Shown here piece after piece: positions 11,710 to 22,162 of a stretch of 64,000 nt of DNA (position 1 is the first letter of the stretch; every line of letters starts with the position of its first letter). Source of the stretch: Platerodrilus igneus (taxonomy: Eukaryota; Arthropoda; Insecta; Coleoptera; Lycidae); NCBI GenBank assembly GCA_036346225.1, contig JARFIW010000113.1, positions 25,361-89,360 on the forward strand. Reading direction: 5' to 3'. A program made the position numbers and the translations under genes. The notes under the pieces were generated by a model that was not told the origin of the DNA, searched no databases, and saw only the letters and a list, made by a program, of their open reading frames with translations.

Positions 11710-12297
11710 CTAAGTCAAGCAAATAATCTTTACATTTTAACGGCACTGAAGATTGTCCTATATACGACAATTGATTCCCTATTTTTCCTGTACATACCAA
11801 GAATTATTCTTAAAATCAGCTATAAGTCCAAACAAATTTGCAAAATCGCTTCCAAAAATACATGCATGAGGTAAAGAAGGGACTACTAAAGCATTAAGGA
11901 CACGGCACTGGGTTTCTATACAGACTGGCAAATCAACTACTCCTAACACAGGCTTTAAAGCTCCATCCGCAGTAGATACTCCTTTTTTATCGAACCTAAA
12001 TATCTTCACCTTGAGCTCTTCTATTAAGGAGATGGCAAGGGATCCAACTATCGATGTAGTGCATCCAGAATCCAACAGACCAGTGATGTCTCTATCAAAT
12101 AACTTAACTATGATATATGGACGATTATCAGAGGGCTTCTCCACAAACAAAGAATCAGTTTTTGGAGCATCGGACTTACAACAGAATTGTTTAACTACTT
12201 TAAGCCAATCATACCATTCTTCCTTACAAAAATATTCTTTCTGGTTACACAACATAACTGTAGCCTTTTGAAATGAGGCAGGATGTCGGCCACGCAA
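11710..12297 (-). pseudogene. Gypsy aspartic protease (copy 1)
   Basis: A 172-residue minus frame contains ITGLLDSGCTTSIVG with the intact Asp-Ser-Gly catalytic triad (about 12050-12085), followed by GLIADFKNNSWYV as in retropepsin-like proteases of Gypsy pol. Its start overlaps the gag stop at 12309-12311 in another frame, so pol would need a frameshift or it reflects decay. The frame ends near 11779 at a C-run difference from copy 2, where it continues about 28 residues further. Confidence 0.8.
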
Positions 12298-12308
12298 AAT
12301 CTGCTTCC

Positions 12309-12894
12309 TTACTCGTTTTTTGAGCAGGATGGACAGGAATTTAATGTGACACCTTTATGACCACAACAATAACAAAAGATTCTCTTATTACCCCTACAAC
12401 TTGCAAACATATGACCAAGACGGGAACAGTTCCAACAGGTAGGACTTTTTTTTTAATGAATTTTGAGGATTAACCGATACAGGACTAGAAATATTTTTGT
12501 CTAAAACTTGGACTTGTGGAGACGTCTTATTTTTATACTCTTGGCCTGTAGATGCCGAAAAATTACAACTCAGTACTGGACGTTTATAAACATATCGTGG
12601 CTTGGGATGAAAATTACTTTTATTCAAAACATTTTATTAGAATTATTTGACATTGCTGATAGTGATTTTTGTTTTAACAAGAAGGCCTCCTTAAGCTTCT
12701 TACACAATTTTCTCAAAGTAGATATGCTATCTATTTCAAACAATGCTAGTTGTGAAATTAAATCTGGCAATAAATTTTTTCTTATAATCCTAACCTTTGT
12801 AGTCTCTACTGGTGCTTGTGGTAATCTACAAAACAAACTCTCCATATGAGCAATAAATAATACCACCGGCTGATCCTTCTGCTGTCTACTTGAT
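12309..12894 (-). pseudogene. Gypsy gag, C-terminal part with zinc knuckles (copy 1)
   Basis: This is the portion of gag downstream of the long-TIR insertion. On the minus strand it reads VVLFIAHMESLFCRLP, then a basic linker, then a CCHC knuckle CWNCSRLGHMFASC and a second knuckle CYCCGHKGVTLNSCPSC (C-x2-C-x9-C-x2-C, about 12325-12430). It ends at a TAA at 12309-12311. Frames are broken by T and A runs near 12380, 12450 and 12620. The upstream half of the gene lies at 23734-24512. Confidence 0.82.
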
Positions 12895-12900
12895 TTTATA
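12895..12900. repeat. 6-bp target-site duplication, left (TTTATA)
   Basis: TTTATA directly precedes the left end of the long-TIR element. The same six bases follow the right end at 23728-23733. Removing the element and one copy restores an uninterrupted Gypsy gag frame across the site. Confidence 0.88.
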
Positions 12901-13189
12901 AGTAGAGTATAATTGGGGCATCCACCGCCTCATTTCCCCCAGAATCCCTCATTTCCCCACACATCTGGACCAATTTACATGTAAATTCCCATAAGGGGGA
13001 AATGAGGAGAATCCCTCATTTCCCACACATCTGGACCAAAAGTTTTCTTCGACTAACCATTTTCATCTTTCGAGATAAATGAGCATCCACATTTCCTCCC
13101 ACATCTGAACCAAATAGTTTTCTTTGTCTAGCCATTGCATCTTTCGAGATAAACCTATCTTGTTATGGTATCAATTAACATTAGATGTT

Positions 13190-13510
13190 TCTCAGCTACC
13201 CGAATCTTTAAGAATCGTCTTTAAATCATCCATCACCCAAAGCTGAGCTACCCTGATTTGCTAAGATTTCTTACCTGTAGCGACTTTTGAGCGTTCATTA
13301 TAAATTTTTCTCAGCTACAACCGAATTTCTAAGATTTTTAAGATATCATCACCGCCATAGGCAGCTACCCTGATTTTAAGATTGTCTTAACCTGTAGCAC
13401 TCGACTTTTGAGCGTTCGTTATAAATGACTTTTCTCAGCTACGCCGAATACTCTAGGAATTTGTCAGATTGCATCATCCTACAAGCAGAGCTACCCCAAC
13501 TTTTACCAGA
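13190..13510. repeat. Subterminal tandem repeats in the left TIR (~100-110 bp, about 3 copies)
   Basis: The unit carries ttctcagctac, then an ctaagat/ttaagat tract, a gatatcatc motif, gctaccctgatttt, and cctgtagcgacttttgagcgttc. Repeats begin near 13190, 13310 and 13432 and the last is degenerate. They mirror 23160-23450. Subterminal tandem repeats like these are common transposase or replication-protein binding sites, but no binding is shown here. Confidence 0.8.
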
Positions 13511-14164
13511 TTTTGCTACTATAGCATCAATTTCTAACGTCACCTCTCCTTTTTAATATCTAGCAATCCTTTAACCAAACACGTAAGCAGTATTAACGAT
13601 AAATTAAGCATGCGACAAGATTTATTTTATCACAATTTACAGTTTAAATAATACGTCAATTACAATTTTACAAATGTATAACATTATTTCCGGTAGTGTA
13701 ACCCGAATCCAACTAGTTTAACCTGTAACAAAAATTAATTGTGCATTGTTTAAATAGACTATAACAACAAGAGATTAATGTAAATCATCAAGAGGAAACG
13801 TGTTTTCGCAAGTTAATAAGACATATTATCGTTAACCTAACAATAGTGCTTTTACCGTCCAGCGACACCACGTGACGGTAATACACATTCAATGTAATGG
13901 GTTTTAAAGTAGCGAAAGTACGCTAAATGCTAGTCAATTAACCAGCAATTAAATATTGCTTACTGACCTACCTTAATTAGGTTGCTGTACTATTAGGAAT
14001 GATGTTTAAGACCTCGTACGTATTTTCCGGATTATATGTTGTATTCTTTTTATTAAGTAATCGAATAAATCGTTCTTTCTGCTTCCAAAGAAACTCGGCA
14101 CTCCAATCGTCGAACCTGGCGTTCTTTATGCGATAGCTACCATACGGTTGTTAAACCTGTACTA

Positions 14165-14560
14165 ACCATTTCTACACCATCGTCGCTAGTAGCGGTAACT
14201 GTGCATTTTATGTCTGTTGCTTCTAAGTGTGCGGCATATGTATTCTTTCCATTTCGAAATCGCATACTTTACACATAATTCGTGGTTGTTTCGTACAAGA
14301 CCCTTTAACAGCTGGCGGAGCTGAACGTTTAACAATGACATACCGTGCTGTTTTCCTTGTGTCGTAAGTTGTCCATTCTCGTAAAGCGAAACCGCAAGTC
14401 CCACAGTTTAAGTACTTTGCTGCGGACGGCAACCGTGGACGATGTTACACCCGACATTTGTTCTGGTCCGTTTGAGAGCATTTTCCAGGTATTTTAGCCC
14501 CGATCGCAAAAACGTTTGCAGGTACCATTTTAGTACAAAACAAAATCCGCACTATAAGAC
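14165..14560 (-). pseudogene. Degenerate C2H2-type zinc-finger gene in the left TIR
   Basis: Minus-strand counterpart of 22163-22720. Readable parts are YLNCGTCGFAL (about 14380-14415), the helix end preserved in a neighbouring frame as LRHKENSTVC, and CKVCDFEMERIHMPH followed by LRSNRHKMH (about 14205-14270). The frame breaks several times with single-base gains or losses relative to the right arm. It faces outward, toward the left end of the element. Confidence 0.6.
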
Positions 14561-14739
14561 TTGACTTGTAAGCGAACTAACTTATAACTAAAAGTTTACT
14601 CCAGCGTACCTGCTTTATGTTCCTTATAGAATGCAAACCGAAGGTTTCCGAAGACCACCGAAGGAAGTTGAGGATTCACCGGGGAACTAAATGACGTCAT
14701 AATCCTCGCGCTCGTCCAATACATTTAGCCCAATGATGC

Positions 14740-14910
14740 CCTGGTTCGCTTTGTCCATGGCTGCGAATGCCGTTAGTAAACACCGAAAACGTCTTCCATG
14801 TTATACGGATCGCTGCATATTAAAAATCCAAAAGGGTGGTAGCACACGCACACAAATTGGTGCAAGTCGTGCTGTAGAAGATGCAGTGCTACTATAACCA
14901 AAAACACTTT
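14740..14910 (+). pseudogene. Cys-rich frame in the left TIR, mirror of 21776-21958
   Basis: This inverted copy of the Cys-rich frame in the right arm lies back-to-back with the zinc-finger gene and has extra single bases that break its frame. Conserved bases cover the segment encoding Lys-Asn-Pro-Lys-Gly...Thr-Arg-Thr-Gln and the Cys-x2-Cys pair. See the right-arm entry for what can be said about the protein. Confidence 0.45.
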
Positions 14911-16440
14911 AAACCATTACTAAGAAAATACCAACTTGTTGTCTACAGGATACTTACAACAATTTAATTTTAAATAACTTCTACGTCATATTTTAGGTGG
15001 GCTTGAATATTTTCCAAATGAATCACCAAGCGAAAGTATATGCTAGCAGTATTAAATTAACCATTAATTTCCCATTTTACGACCATGGTTAATTATAGAT
15101 TAAAATTTAATTTGTGCACGTTCGAGCTTCTCGTAAACTAACATATTTTATAGCAACAATGCGTGTATAATACATGCATACCCTCTCTGCGCTACTGCTA
15201 TTCTTGTAATTGCTAGAAAAGTCACTCTCCTTTTACTGTTAGGATGAAGCACCATTTTTATCTTCTATAGACGCACTTTTCGAAATAGCTTCTGTAAGGC
15301 TTTACATTCGCATAGCGTCGGCCCAGAATGATTTCTAGAACCGGTAATACTCGATACGTCCAAATAATTCAGATGACTCGTCGTCAACTTCCATTCCGAA
15401 GGTAGCAACCGCAGTTCCATTAAACTTCGACCCGCCGTTCTGATAATTTACAAACATTTCAACGACAAGGGAGATTTTACCCAGGCTAACGTCGGCGTCA
15501 ATTACACATCCCCGAAACTAATTTGATATTTTGCAGCAACGATTAACATGTACTCTCTCCGTACTTATTCTTAGTTCTTGGAAAGTCAGTCCCTTTTACT
15601 GCTAGGGCCGTAAAAGCAGCCGATTCCATTTTTTAGTGTTCCATTCGGCCTTTTTCAACACTCAATTAAATCTTTTATGTCCTTACACTTTCGCTTATTA
15701 CACACAACGATTGAGTTCCATTCATTTTTCAGGAAGCACCATACGCACCGTTCTTTTACAACGATCCTATGGGCTTCCACGCACTAACCCTTAGCACGTT
15801 CTTCTTCATTGTTAAACAAAAACTACCCGCATTGTGGACGTAAACAATGCTTTGTGGATTACAAAATTGTAACATATACATTAACCAGCTAACTTTTTTT
15901 GTCCACGAAAACTACTATTTTCTAAACCACAATAAAGTCGTCTTTCATGGTCACTTTCCATTCCCAATGCTGGGCAACTACATGATTTATTTTTGAATTC
16001 TTACTCCCGCACTGACATGGAATCATGCCTTCCTTGAGTATTCTCGTTATAGGTTGAACCCTCGGTTTTACTTAACTCGAACGTGAACTTTTGAACATTT
16101 ATGATGTTCTCGTCTATAGCTAGCATTCTACCAACAAATTATCGGACCCCAAATACACTTAACTTTTTACAACTTTTTGTTGACAATTATATTGTTTTAC
16201 GCGGCACTCACTCTTTAAGAAAATATTTGCTAGGTATCAACTAATATCAAATTTTCGGGACCCAATCTGTAAAGTTTCAAAGGACCACCCATACAAGTTA
16301 CGTTTTAAGCCACATAATTTTTCTCATCTTTTTTAACACCATCTTTAAACTTTTGCACAAGCATGATGCCTAGCCAACCTCTCCGAGAAATCTAAAACCG
16401 CAGTTCCGCAACACGGATACACGTATCGTCACCAGGACAG

Positions 16441-16860
16441 AGAGGATGCAAGCGGACAGACAATTATCACATGACACACAACAATACAACATGACCACAT
16501 ATTACACCACATGACCGACATGTCGACATATTCGCAGAGACCTTTGTCATCTCACCAAACATTTTACACATGAAGGTTACAGGTATCCAGCGCCGGCCCA
16601 ACCATAAATTTTCCTTTATCTAACCTAGGTCCACACTTGTTTTTAATGGAAAACTCATTAAAAGCAATTAGGTTAATGGGTTTTAATGAGAAAACTCATT
16701 AAAAGCAATTAGGTCATATGGTCATGCGGTCATGTTCATGGTCATGGCCGTCATGCGGTCATATGGTCATGTGGTCATTGGTCATGGTCATACTGGTCAT
16801 GTGGTCTGTGGTCATGTGGTCATATGGCCCTTCATGTGGTCTATGTCGTGGTCAGTGGTT
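16441..16860. repeat. CATGACC / GGTCATGTG degenerate arrays in opposite orientation
   Basis: From about 16465 to 16545 the + strand carries several ACATGACC-type words. From about 16714 to 16860 it carries more than ten GGTCAT(A/G)TG or GGTCATGCGG words, the reverse complement of the first set. Between them, at 16640-16715, a ~40-bp unit (aaactcattaaaagcaatta...) occurs twice in tandem. The opposed arrays could fold into an imperfect hairpin at the left edge of the core. Unit spacing is irregular and there are no unique spacers. Confidence 0.8.
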
Positions 16861-16884
16861 ATGTGAGCAGGAGATTAATTTGAT

Positions 16885-19423
16885 ATGAGGAACCTAATTA
16901 TCGACATGTGTGATGGCAATGATATCGGATAACAACAGTTCCTAAACCAATTAATCAAGATATGGCGGTGTCCGACATATTCGACTATTTTCGGTAATAT
17001 ACGCCCCACTCTGTAGATACATAAGGAACAATTTTTCGTATTCAATTTAGTATTTGACGGTAGCTAGAACGGTAAACATGCGTCCAAGGTGATTAACGTT
17101 TCTCAACTTCTTGGGAATAAAGTGAAACCGACAAATGAGCTGATTTGGATTATGGCTGTTGACAGAAAATATGTGCAACAATAATCTGGTGACAGATATT
17201 GGTAATATTTGTTATGTCGAAGGCGAAAAGATGCTGACTGGACTACACACCAATTACAGAACCATTTTGTGACAATATAATGTTGGTTAAATTTGCGACC
17301 TTTCTGACACCGACAGCATCTGCAAACAAACGGATGTTTATCCTAAAAAGAAATTTGTGGTCATTTAACAGCTATCTACGAAGAAAGTTCAACGATTTGT
17401 TTCGCTAGGCATGGTGTTAAAGCTAAGCTTCCGTTTTCTCTGGAAAGCATAACAAGATAGGCCAGAGAGTAAAAGAAATTATCGGAAAAGAAGACATCGA
17501 ATGCATTAATAAAAATTCCAAAATCCTATATGTGTTCCATACAAAGTGGAACTAGCAGATGTTAAGTTGGAAACTTTATTGAGGAACTACCAGATATATT
17601 AGACGAAGTCGAAAAGATTATTTCTATCTTTTGACATGGATGTAACCCAAGATTTTGCAGGCATATTTAGCAAGATGGAGATGTGTAATTATTTAACTAC
17701 AAACCATAACTTTTGCTATAAGGGCGAATACGAAGAAAAGTGTAATATTATAGTTGACAACGATAAAACTGTGGATTGATTGTTTAACATGGCTAACAAC
17801 CAATGCAAGAATTAAGATTTACAACAAATTTGTGTGCCAGATAACAAGTCCTGGTGTTAATAAACAACTTGGCAATCATATACTAGATTTTTACGTTGTC
17901 CAGATGTACGTTTAAGGAAACATTTGCGTCTACTTTGGCCAAAGAACATGGTATTACGCGATTGAAGCGACAATATACAACTGTGCAATTGGAAGCTATG
18001 TCAGTGCGGAACGGGTGTATAAACCCTTAAAAGACTGTTTAACCTTATTGGAAGATAGTGTTATACCTCCTAAAGGCGCCAATGTACTCGGTACCACTTA
18101 CCAAAATGTGGAGTAAGCTATCGGACAAGCTACAAAATAGCTGCTGTTTAGTGTATAATAACCTGCTACAGTACGTGTATTGGGGAATGGCAATACAAAG
18201 AAATTGACGGGCTTGCAAATTAAGTTGTCCAAAACCAGAGGAAAAGGAAAATTGATAAAGTATGTGCTGGCTTTAGTTTTAACTATTTACCTGTAAATTA
18301 TTTGGAGATAGTAGAGGAAGATGTCCAAGATAAAATAAAAATCTTACACAAGTGCTACATTAAAGCAGGTAGTACATATTTTACACAATCTGCACACCAT
18401 ATTCTACAATTCCAAAAGAAATAGTAATTTCGGACTTGGGATTGATAGATACGCCTAACATTCGTCCAGAGGTTGTACGACAACGCGTAAATATTGGTAG
18501 TAAACTCTATCCGTTTACGCTAAAGGAAATTGCCCCATTATGTATACCATACGCTGTAAGTGGAAGGAAAAGACAACTGGAATTAGAGGAAATGGATGCA
18601 AAAAGGCGAAAATTGGACTACATGGAAAACACTGCGACAATACGCGATCAATACAAAGATGTGTTAGACAAAGAACATCTTATTAGAGAAAATGAGGAAG
18701 AATTAAAAGATTATTTTATGTGCCGAAGGACTGACTTAGATACATCTGGTTTCTACAAGTTGTATGCATTTGCGGTTAGTAAGAAAGACTCTTTTAGTTA
18801 TGTAGGCGTTCTTGCAGAAAAGGATGGTACTAAATCCGTATACTTTTTAAAAGGTTATTCTAAAAACGTATTTATCAAAATGGCAGATAACAAAGACGAA
18901 CTAAGGAATGCGGGTTTCGTAATCTTTGCGTACACCACACGTAAAGGGGGTCCGTTAAACATTGTATATTTGCCTAGTAAAGAACCTTTCGGATCATTTA
19001 AAACCGAGGGTCTTACAACCTATAACAACCATATATTCCCAAAAGTGGTGGATATGCAACTACACAACGGTGTGTGGAGAAAAAGGATTTCTCCAATACC
19101 GACAAGAAGAAGTCGATCAAGCTAACAAGATACGTATGCAGGATATAGTAGGAAAGCTGCGATTAAAAGATTGTCACAAGCTGCAAGAATTACACGAAGG
19201 AATGGATCTAGTTGTCGGCGGAATCAAAGACTTTAAATATAGAGGCAAACTTCGGTACATTTTACAATTCGAAAACCTAGACGGTCTCTATGTATCAAAC
19301 TATTGGTTAGAAAAGGAGATAGAGGACTTGGGTATCGATTTAAATTTTAAGCTGCGAATAAAATTAGATAAAATTAAAGCCACTCCAAACAAACATAAAG
19401 AAAGGACTGTCTTCTGTGTATAA
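16885..19423 (+). pseudogene. Core gene of the long-TIR element, unknown function, frame-broken
   Basis: Traces of coding in all three + frames line up in order. They include VINVSQLLGNKVKPTNELIW (about 17085-17150), FDMDVTQDFAGIFSKMEMC (about 17630), [20 protein letters not shown] (about 17800-17860) and FASTLAKEHGITRL (about 17920-17960), then one long open stretch at 18436-19125. That stretch has PNIRPEVVRQRVNIGSKLYP, a basic GRKRQLELEEMDAKRRKLDY segment that looks like a bipartite nuclear signal inside a helical, probably coiled-coil region, and a charged tract. A last frame (to 19423) ends in SNYWLEKEIEDLGIDLNF and TPNKHKERTVFCV. The gene has at least five frame breaks and no family I can name. 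It is a good candidate for the element's replication or mobility protein, by position only. Confidence 0.6.
18436..19125 (+). CDS. Longest intact frame of the core gene (C-terminal half), unknown protein
   Basis: 229 residues open without interruption, but ATG 18436 is probably internal to a longer protein, because the upstream frame carries the in-frame-looking text IPKEIVISDLG directly before it. Residues 40-75 are Lys/Arg/Glu-rich, with KRQLELEEMDAKRRK fitting a bipartite nuclear signal. Residues 95-180 look globular, with alternating hydrophobics (FYKLYAFAVSKKDSFSYVG and FVIFAYTTRKGG). The C-terminus RKRISPIPTRRSRSS results from a frameshift near 19085. The natural continuation is the overlapping frame 18962-19423. 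The region recurs in degraded form at 20350-20530 in the right arm. Confidence 0.55.
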   Translation: MGLIDTPNIRPEVVRQRVNIGSKLYPFTLKEIAPLCIPYAVSGRKRQLELEEMDAKRRKLDYMENTATIRDQYKDVLDKEHLIRENEEELKDYFMCRRTDLDTSGFYKLYAFAVSKKDSFSYVGVLAEKDGTKSVYFLKGYSKNVFIKMADNKDELRNAGFVIFAYTTRKGGPLNIVYLPSKEPFGSFKTEGLTTYNNHIFPKVVDMQLHNGVWRKRISPIPTRRSRSS

Positions 19424-19500
19424 CTTTGTATTAAAATTAAGTTTAAATGACCCCATGCTTGGCTATTAAATATTTTTAAATTTGTTATGTATAATGTCAG

Positions 19501-19506
19501 AATAAA
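19501..19506 (+). promoter_or_regulatory. Candidate polyadenylation signal AATAAA of the core gene
   Basis: AATAAA sits 78 bases after the last stop codon (19421-19423) in AT-rich sequence, a plausible 3' end for the + strand core gene. Such hexamers are frequent in AT-rich DNA, so position is the main support. Confidence 0.4.
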
Positions 19507-19559
19507 CATTTTATAATAGTATATAACATTGTTCTTTATTTATAAAAGGCTGTGACGTT

Positions 19560-19695
19560 ACCACGAAATAGCAGTCGCACAGAGAGGGGCGCATGGGCAG
19601 CGCGCATGGGCAGGTGCGTACGCGCAGGGTGCGCATGGGCGGGGGTTGCATGCAGGGGTGCTCATGGGCTGGGATGTGTCTGGGCGTACACGAGG
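19560..19695. repeat. GC-rich GCGCATGGGC-type repeats
   Basis: An island of high GC in an AT-rich element, made of five or six degenerate (g/t)GC(g/t)CATGGGC(a/g)G units. It sits between the core gene's 3' end and the right arm, opposite the CATGACC arrays at the left edge of the core. No gene was recognised in it. The short frame through it is repeat-encoded and ignored. Confidence 0.7.
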
Positions 19696-21775
19696 GAAGC
19701 GGATGTTAACAGTCACCAAGCATCCAATTCTTTATTTGGATGGTATCGAGTACTTGTCTGCGTATGTATCCGGAGTAAAAATACGATTTGCATACGCAGC
19801 TTATTAATAAAATTAGTTTATCGAGGAAGATGACAAAAGGTACATCATTCCTAATAGTACAACAATCTACGCATGGGGGCGTAAAGATATAAGATAGTTG
19901 TTTATATTTGTATATATTAGTTTTAAGATTCCATAATTTTAAGTTCTCGCCCACCTTCCAAATCCTTCCTCGCTTCTATCCTGGTTGACAGAGTATACGT
20001 GTTATCTCCACGTTGTGTTAGCGGAACACTGCGGTTTTAGATTTCGGAAGATGGTTGGCTAAGGCATATGTCTTGGGTAGCGAAAAAAGGTTTTAAAATG
20101 GTGTTAAATAAAGATGAGCAAAATTAGTGATTTGGGTCTTTAAAACGCATAACTTTGTATGGGTGGTCCTATTTAAAATCTATTTACAGATTTGGGGTCC
20201 CTAGAAAATTTAATATTAGTTGATACCTAGCAAAATATATTTATCTTAAAAGAGTGACTACCCGTATAATAAATACAATATAACACTTGTCAACAAAAAG
20301 TTGTAGGAAAATTAAAGACGTATTTAATGGGGGTCCAGTATTAGAATTTGTTGGTAGTAATGTTAAGTCCTACTGTATTGTAGGCGAGAAAGATACGATT
20401 AAAAGATTAAAGGTGGTCTCACGAATTGTAGTTAAGTAAAACCGAGGGTCTTACAACCTATAACGAGCATATACTCAAAAGGAATGGACATGCAACTACG
20501 CAGCAGTGCGCGGGAGAATAAGAATTCTCCAATAAGAAATTAAAGTTTCCATGTACGTAGCATCAGCCATTGGGTAATGGTCGAAATGTGGAACCTATAA
20601 AGACGATTATTAATTGTGGTTTAGAAAATAGTAGTTTTCGTGGACTAAATAAAATAGCTTAGACTGGTTAATGTATATGGTTACATATTCTCGTACACAT
20701 CCACAAACATCTGTTTACGTCCACAATGGCGATACCGGTAGTTTTTGTTTAACAAATAGTAAGAAAATACGTCAGGTGTTAGTGCGTGAAGCCCATAGGA
20801 TCGTTGGATTCAAAAAGAACGGTGCGTATGGTGGTCTCCGTTAGAATAATCGAAAGTGGTTAATCAATCGTATTAGATGTTTAAATAAGCGAAAGTGTAA
20901 ATGCCTACATAAACAAAGATTTAATTATCCGACAAATGTACGCGATGTGCTACACTTATAAAGAAAGTATGGAATGGTGCTTTTAGCGGCCCTAGCAGTA
21001 AAAGGGCGACTGACTTTTCCAAGCAACTACAAGAATAGCAGTAGCGCAGAGAAGGGGTATGCATGTATTATACAGTTGCTCAAAATATGTTAGTTTACGC
21101 GTAGCTCGGATGTGTAATTGATCACGACTTAAAGATCCTCGGAGGTTTAAAAATTCTCGGCCCATTGTCGTTTGAAAATGTTTGTAAATTATCAGAACAG
21201 GAGCGGGTCGAAGTTTAATGGATGATTGACTGAGTTTTTCTACCTTTACGAGGAATTGGAAGTTGACAGACATCGAGCATCTAATTTCTATTTGGACGAT
21301 ATCGAGTACTTACCGGTTCTAGAAATCATTACATGCGGCCGACCGCTATGCGAAAGTGTAAAAGCCTACAGAAGCATAATTATCAGACGAAAAGTGCGCG
21401 ATGTGCTATAGAAAGTATACAAAAATGGTGCTTTGCCCAGTCCTAACAGTAAAAAGGAGAGTGACTTTTCTAGCAATTACAAGAATAGCAGTAGCGCAGA
21501 GAAGGGGTATGCATGTATTATACAACGCATTGTTGCTATAAAATATGTTAGTTTACGAGAAGCTCGAACGTGCACAAATTAAATTTTAATCTATAATTAA
21601 CCATGGTCGTAAAATGGGAAATTAATGGTTAATTTAATACTGCTACATATACTTTCGCTTGGTGATTCATTTGGAAAATATTCAAGCCCACCTAAAATAT
21701 GACGTAGAAGTTATTTAAAATTAAATTGTTGTAAGTATCCTGTAGACAACAAGTTGGTATTTTCTTAGTAATGGT

Positions 21776-21958
21776 TTAAAGTGTTTTGGTTATAGTAGCA
21801 CTGCATCTTCTACAGCACGACTTGCACACAATTTGTGTGCGTGTGCTACCACCCTTTGGATTTTTAATATGCATGCGATCCGTATAACATGGAAGACGTT
21901 TTCCGGTGTTTCTACTAACTGCATTCGCAGCATGGACAAAGCGAACCGGTGCATACAT
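21776..21958 (-). pseudogene. Cys-rich frame in the right TIR
   Basis: The 60-residue minus frame contains RLPCYTDRMHIKNPKGGSTR, then TQIVCKSCCRRC, then a stop. The pattern C...K-x-G...R-T-Q-x-x-C-x2-C loosely recalls the C-terminal cysteine-rich domain seen in piggyBac transposases. No DDD core is present, and a 6-bp TTTATA duplication is not the TTAA expected of piggyBac. Upstream text in other frames may extend it. Its mirror is 14740-14910. It may equally be a fragment of an unrelated zinc-binding protein. Confidence 0.4.
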
Positions 21959-22162
21959 TGGCGCTAAATGTATTGGACGAGCTGCGAGGATTATGACGTC
22001 ATTTAGTTCCCCGGTGAATCCTCAACTTCGTTCGGTGGTCTTCGAAACCTTCGGTTTGCATTCTATAAGGAACATAAAGCAGGTACGCTGAGTAAACTTT
22101 TAGTTATAAGTTAGTTCGCTTACAAGTCAAGTCTTATAGTGCGGATTTTGTTTTGTACTAAA

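Larger units (their letters stand above)
1..12777. repeat. Large duplicated block, copy 1
   Basis: This stretch reappears at 45911-58702 in the same orientation and with the same order of parts: repeat-rich tail of an LTR element, LTR, T-rich spacer, truncated BEL element, converging Gypsy element. The offset drifts slowly from 45910 to about 45925-45930, nearly all of it from one- or two-base differences in homopolymers, with occasional substitutions (for example near 5902, 6501 and 6665). Homology stops at about 12777, roughly 120 bases before the long-TIR insertion at 12901. The left end is cut by the window. It could be a true recent duplication or a duplicated haplotype or misassembled copy; see findings. 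Confidence 0.93.
12901..16440. repeat. Left terminal inverted repeat of the long-TIR element
   Basis: Reverse-complement matches to 19972-23727 run through the whole arm: the termini, the 108-bp subrepeats, a unique stretch at 13850-14060 against 22670-22870, the zinc-finger region (14165-14560 against 22139-22530), 14820-15370 against 21300-21850, 15730-15770 against 20785-20830, 15890-15950 against 20600-20665, and 16200-16436 against 19978-20275. The two arms differ by many small indels and substitutions, so they are clearly not freshly copied from each other, or one is poorly sequenced. Confidence 0.9.

Noticed and set aside
16714..16860. GGTCATGTG array as a CRISPR-like repeat array
   Set aside because: Units are short, degenerate and contiguous with no unique spacers, and the context is a eukaryotic transposon.
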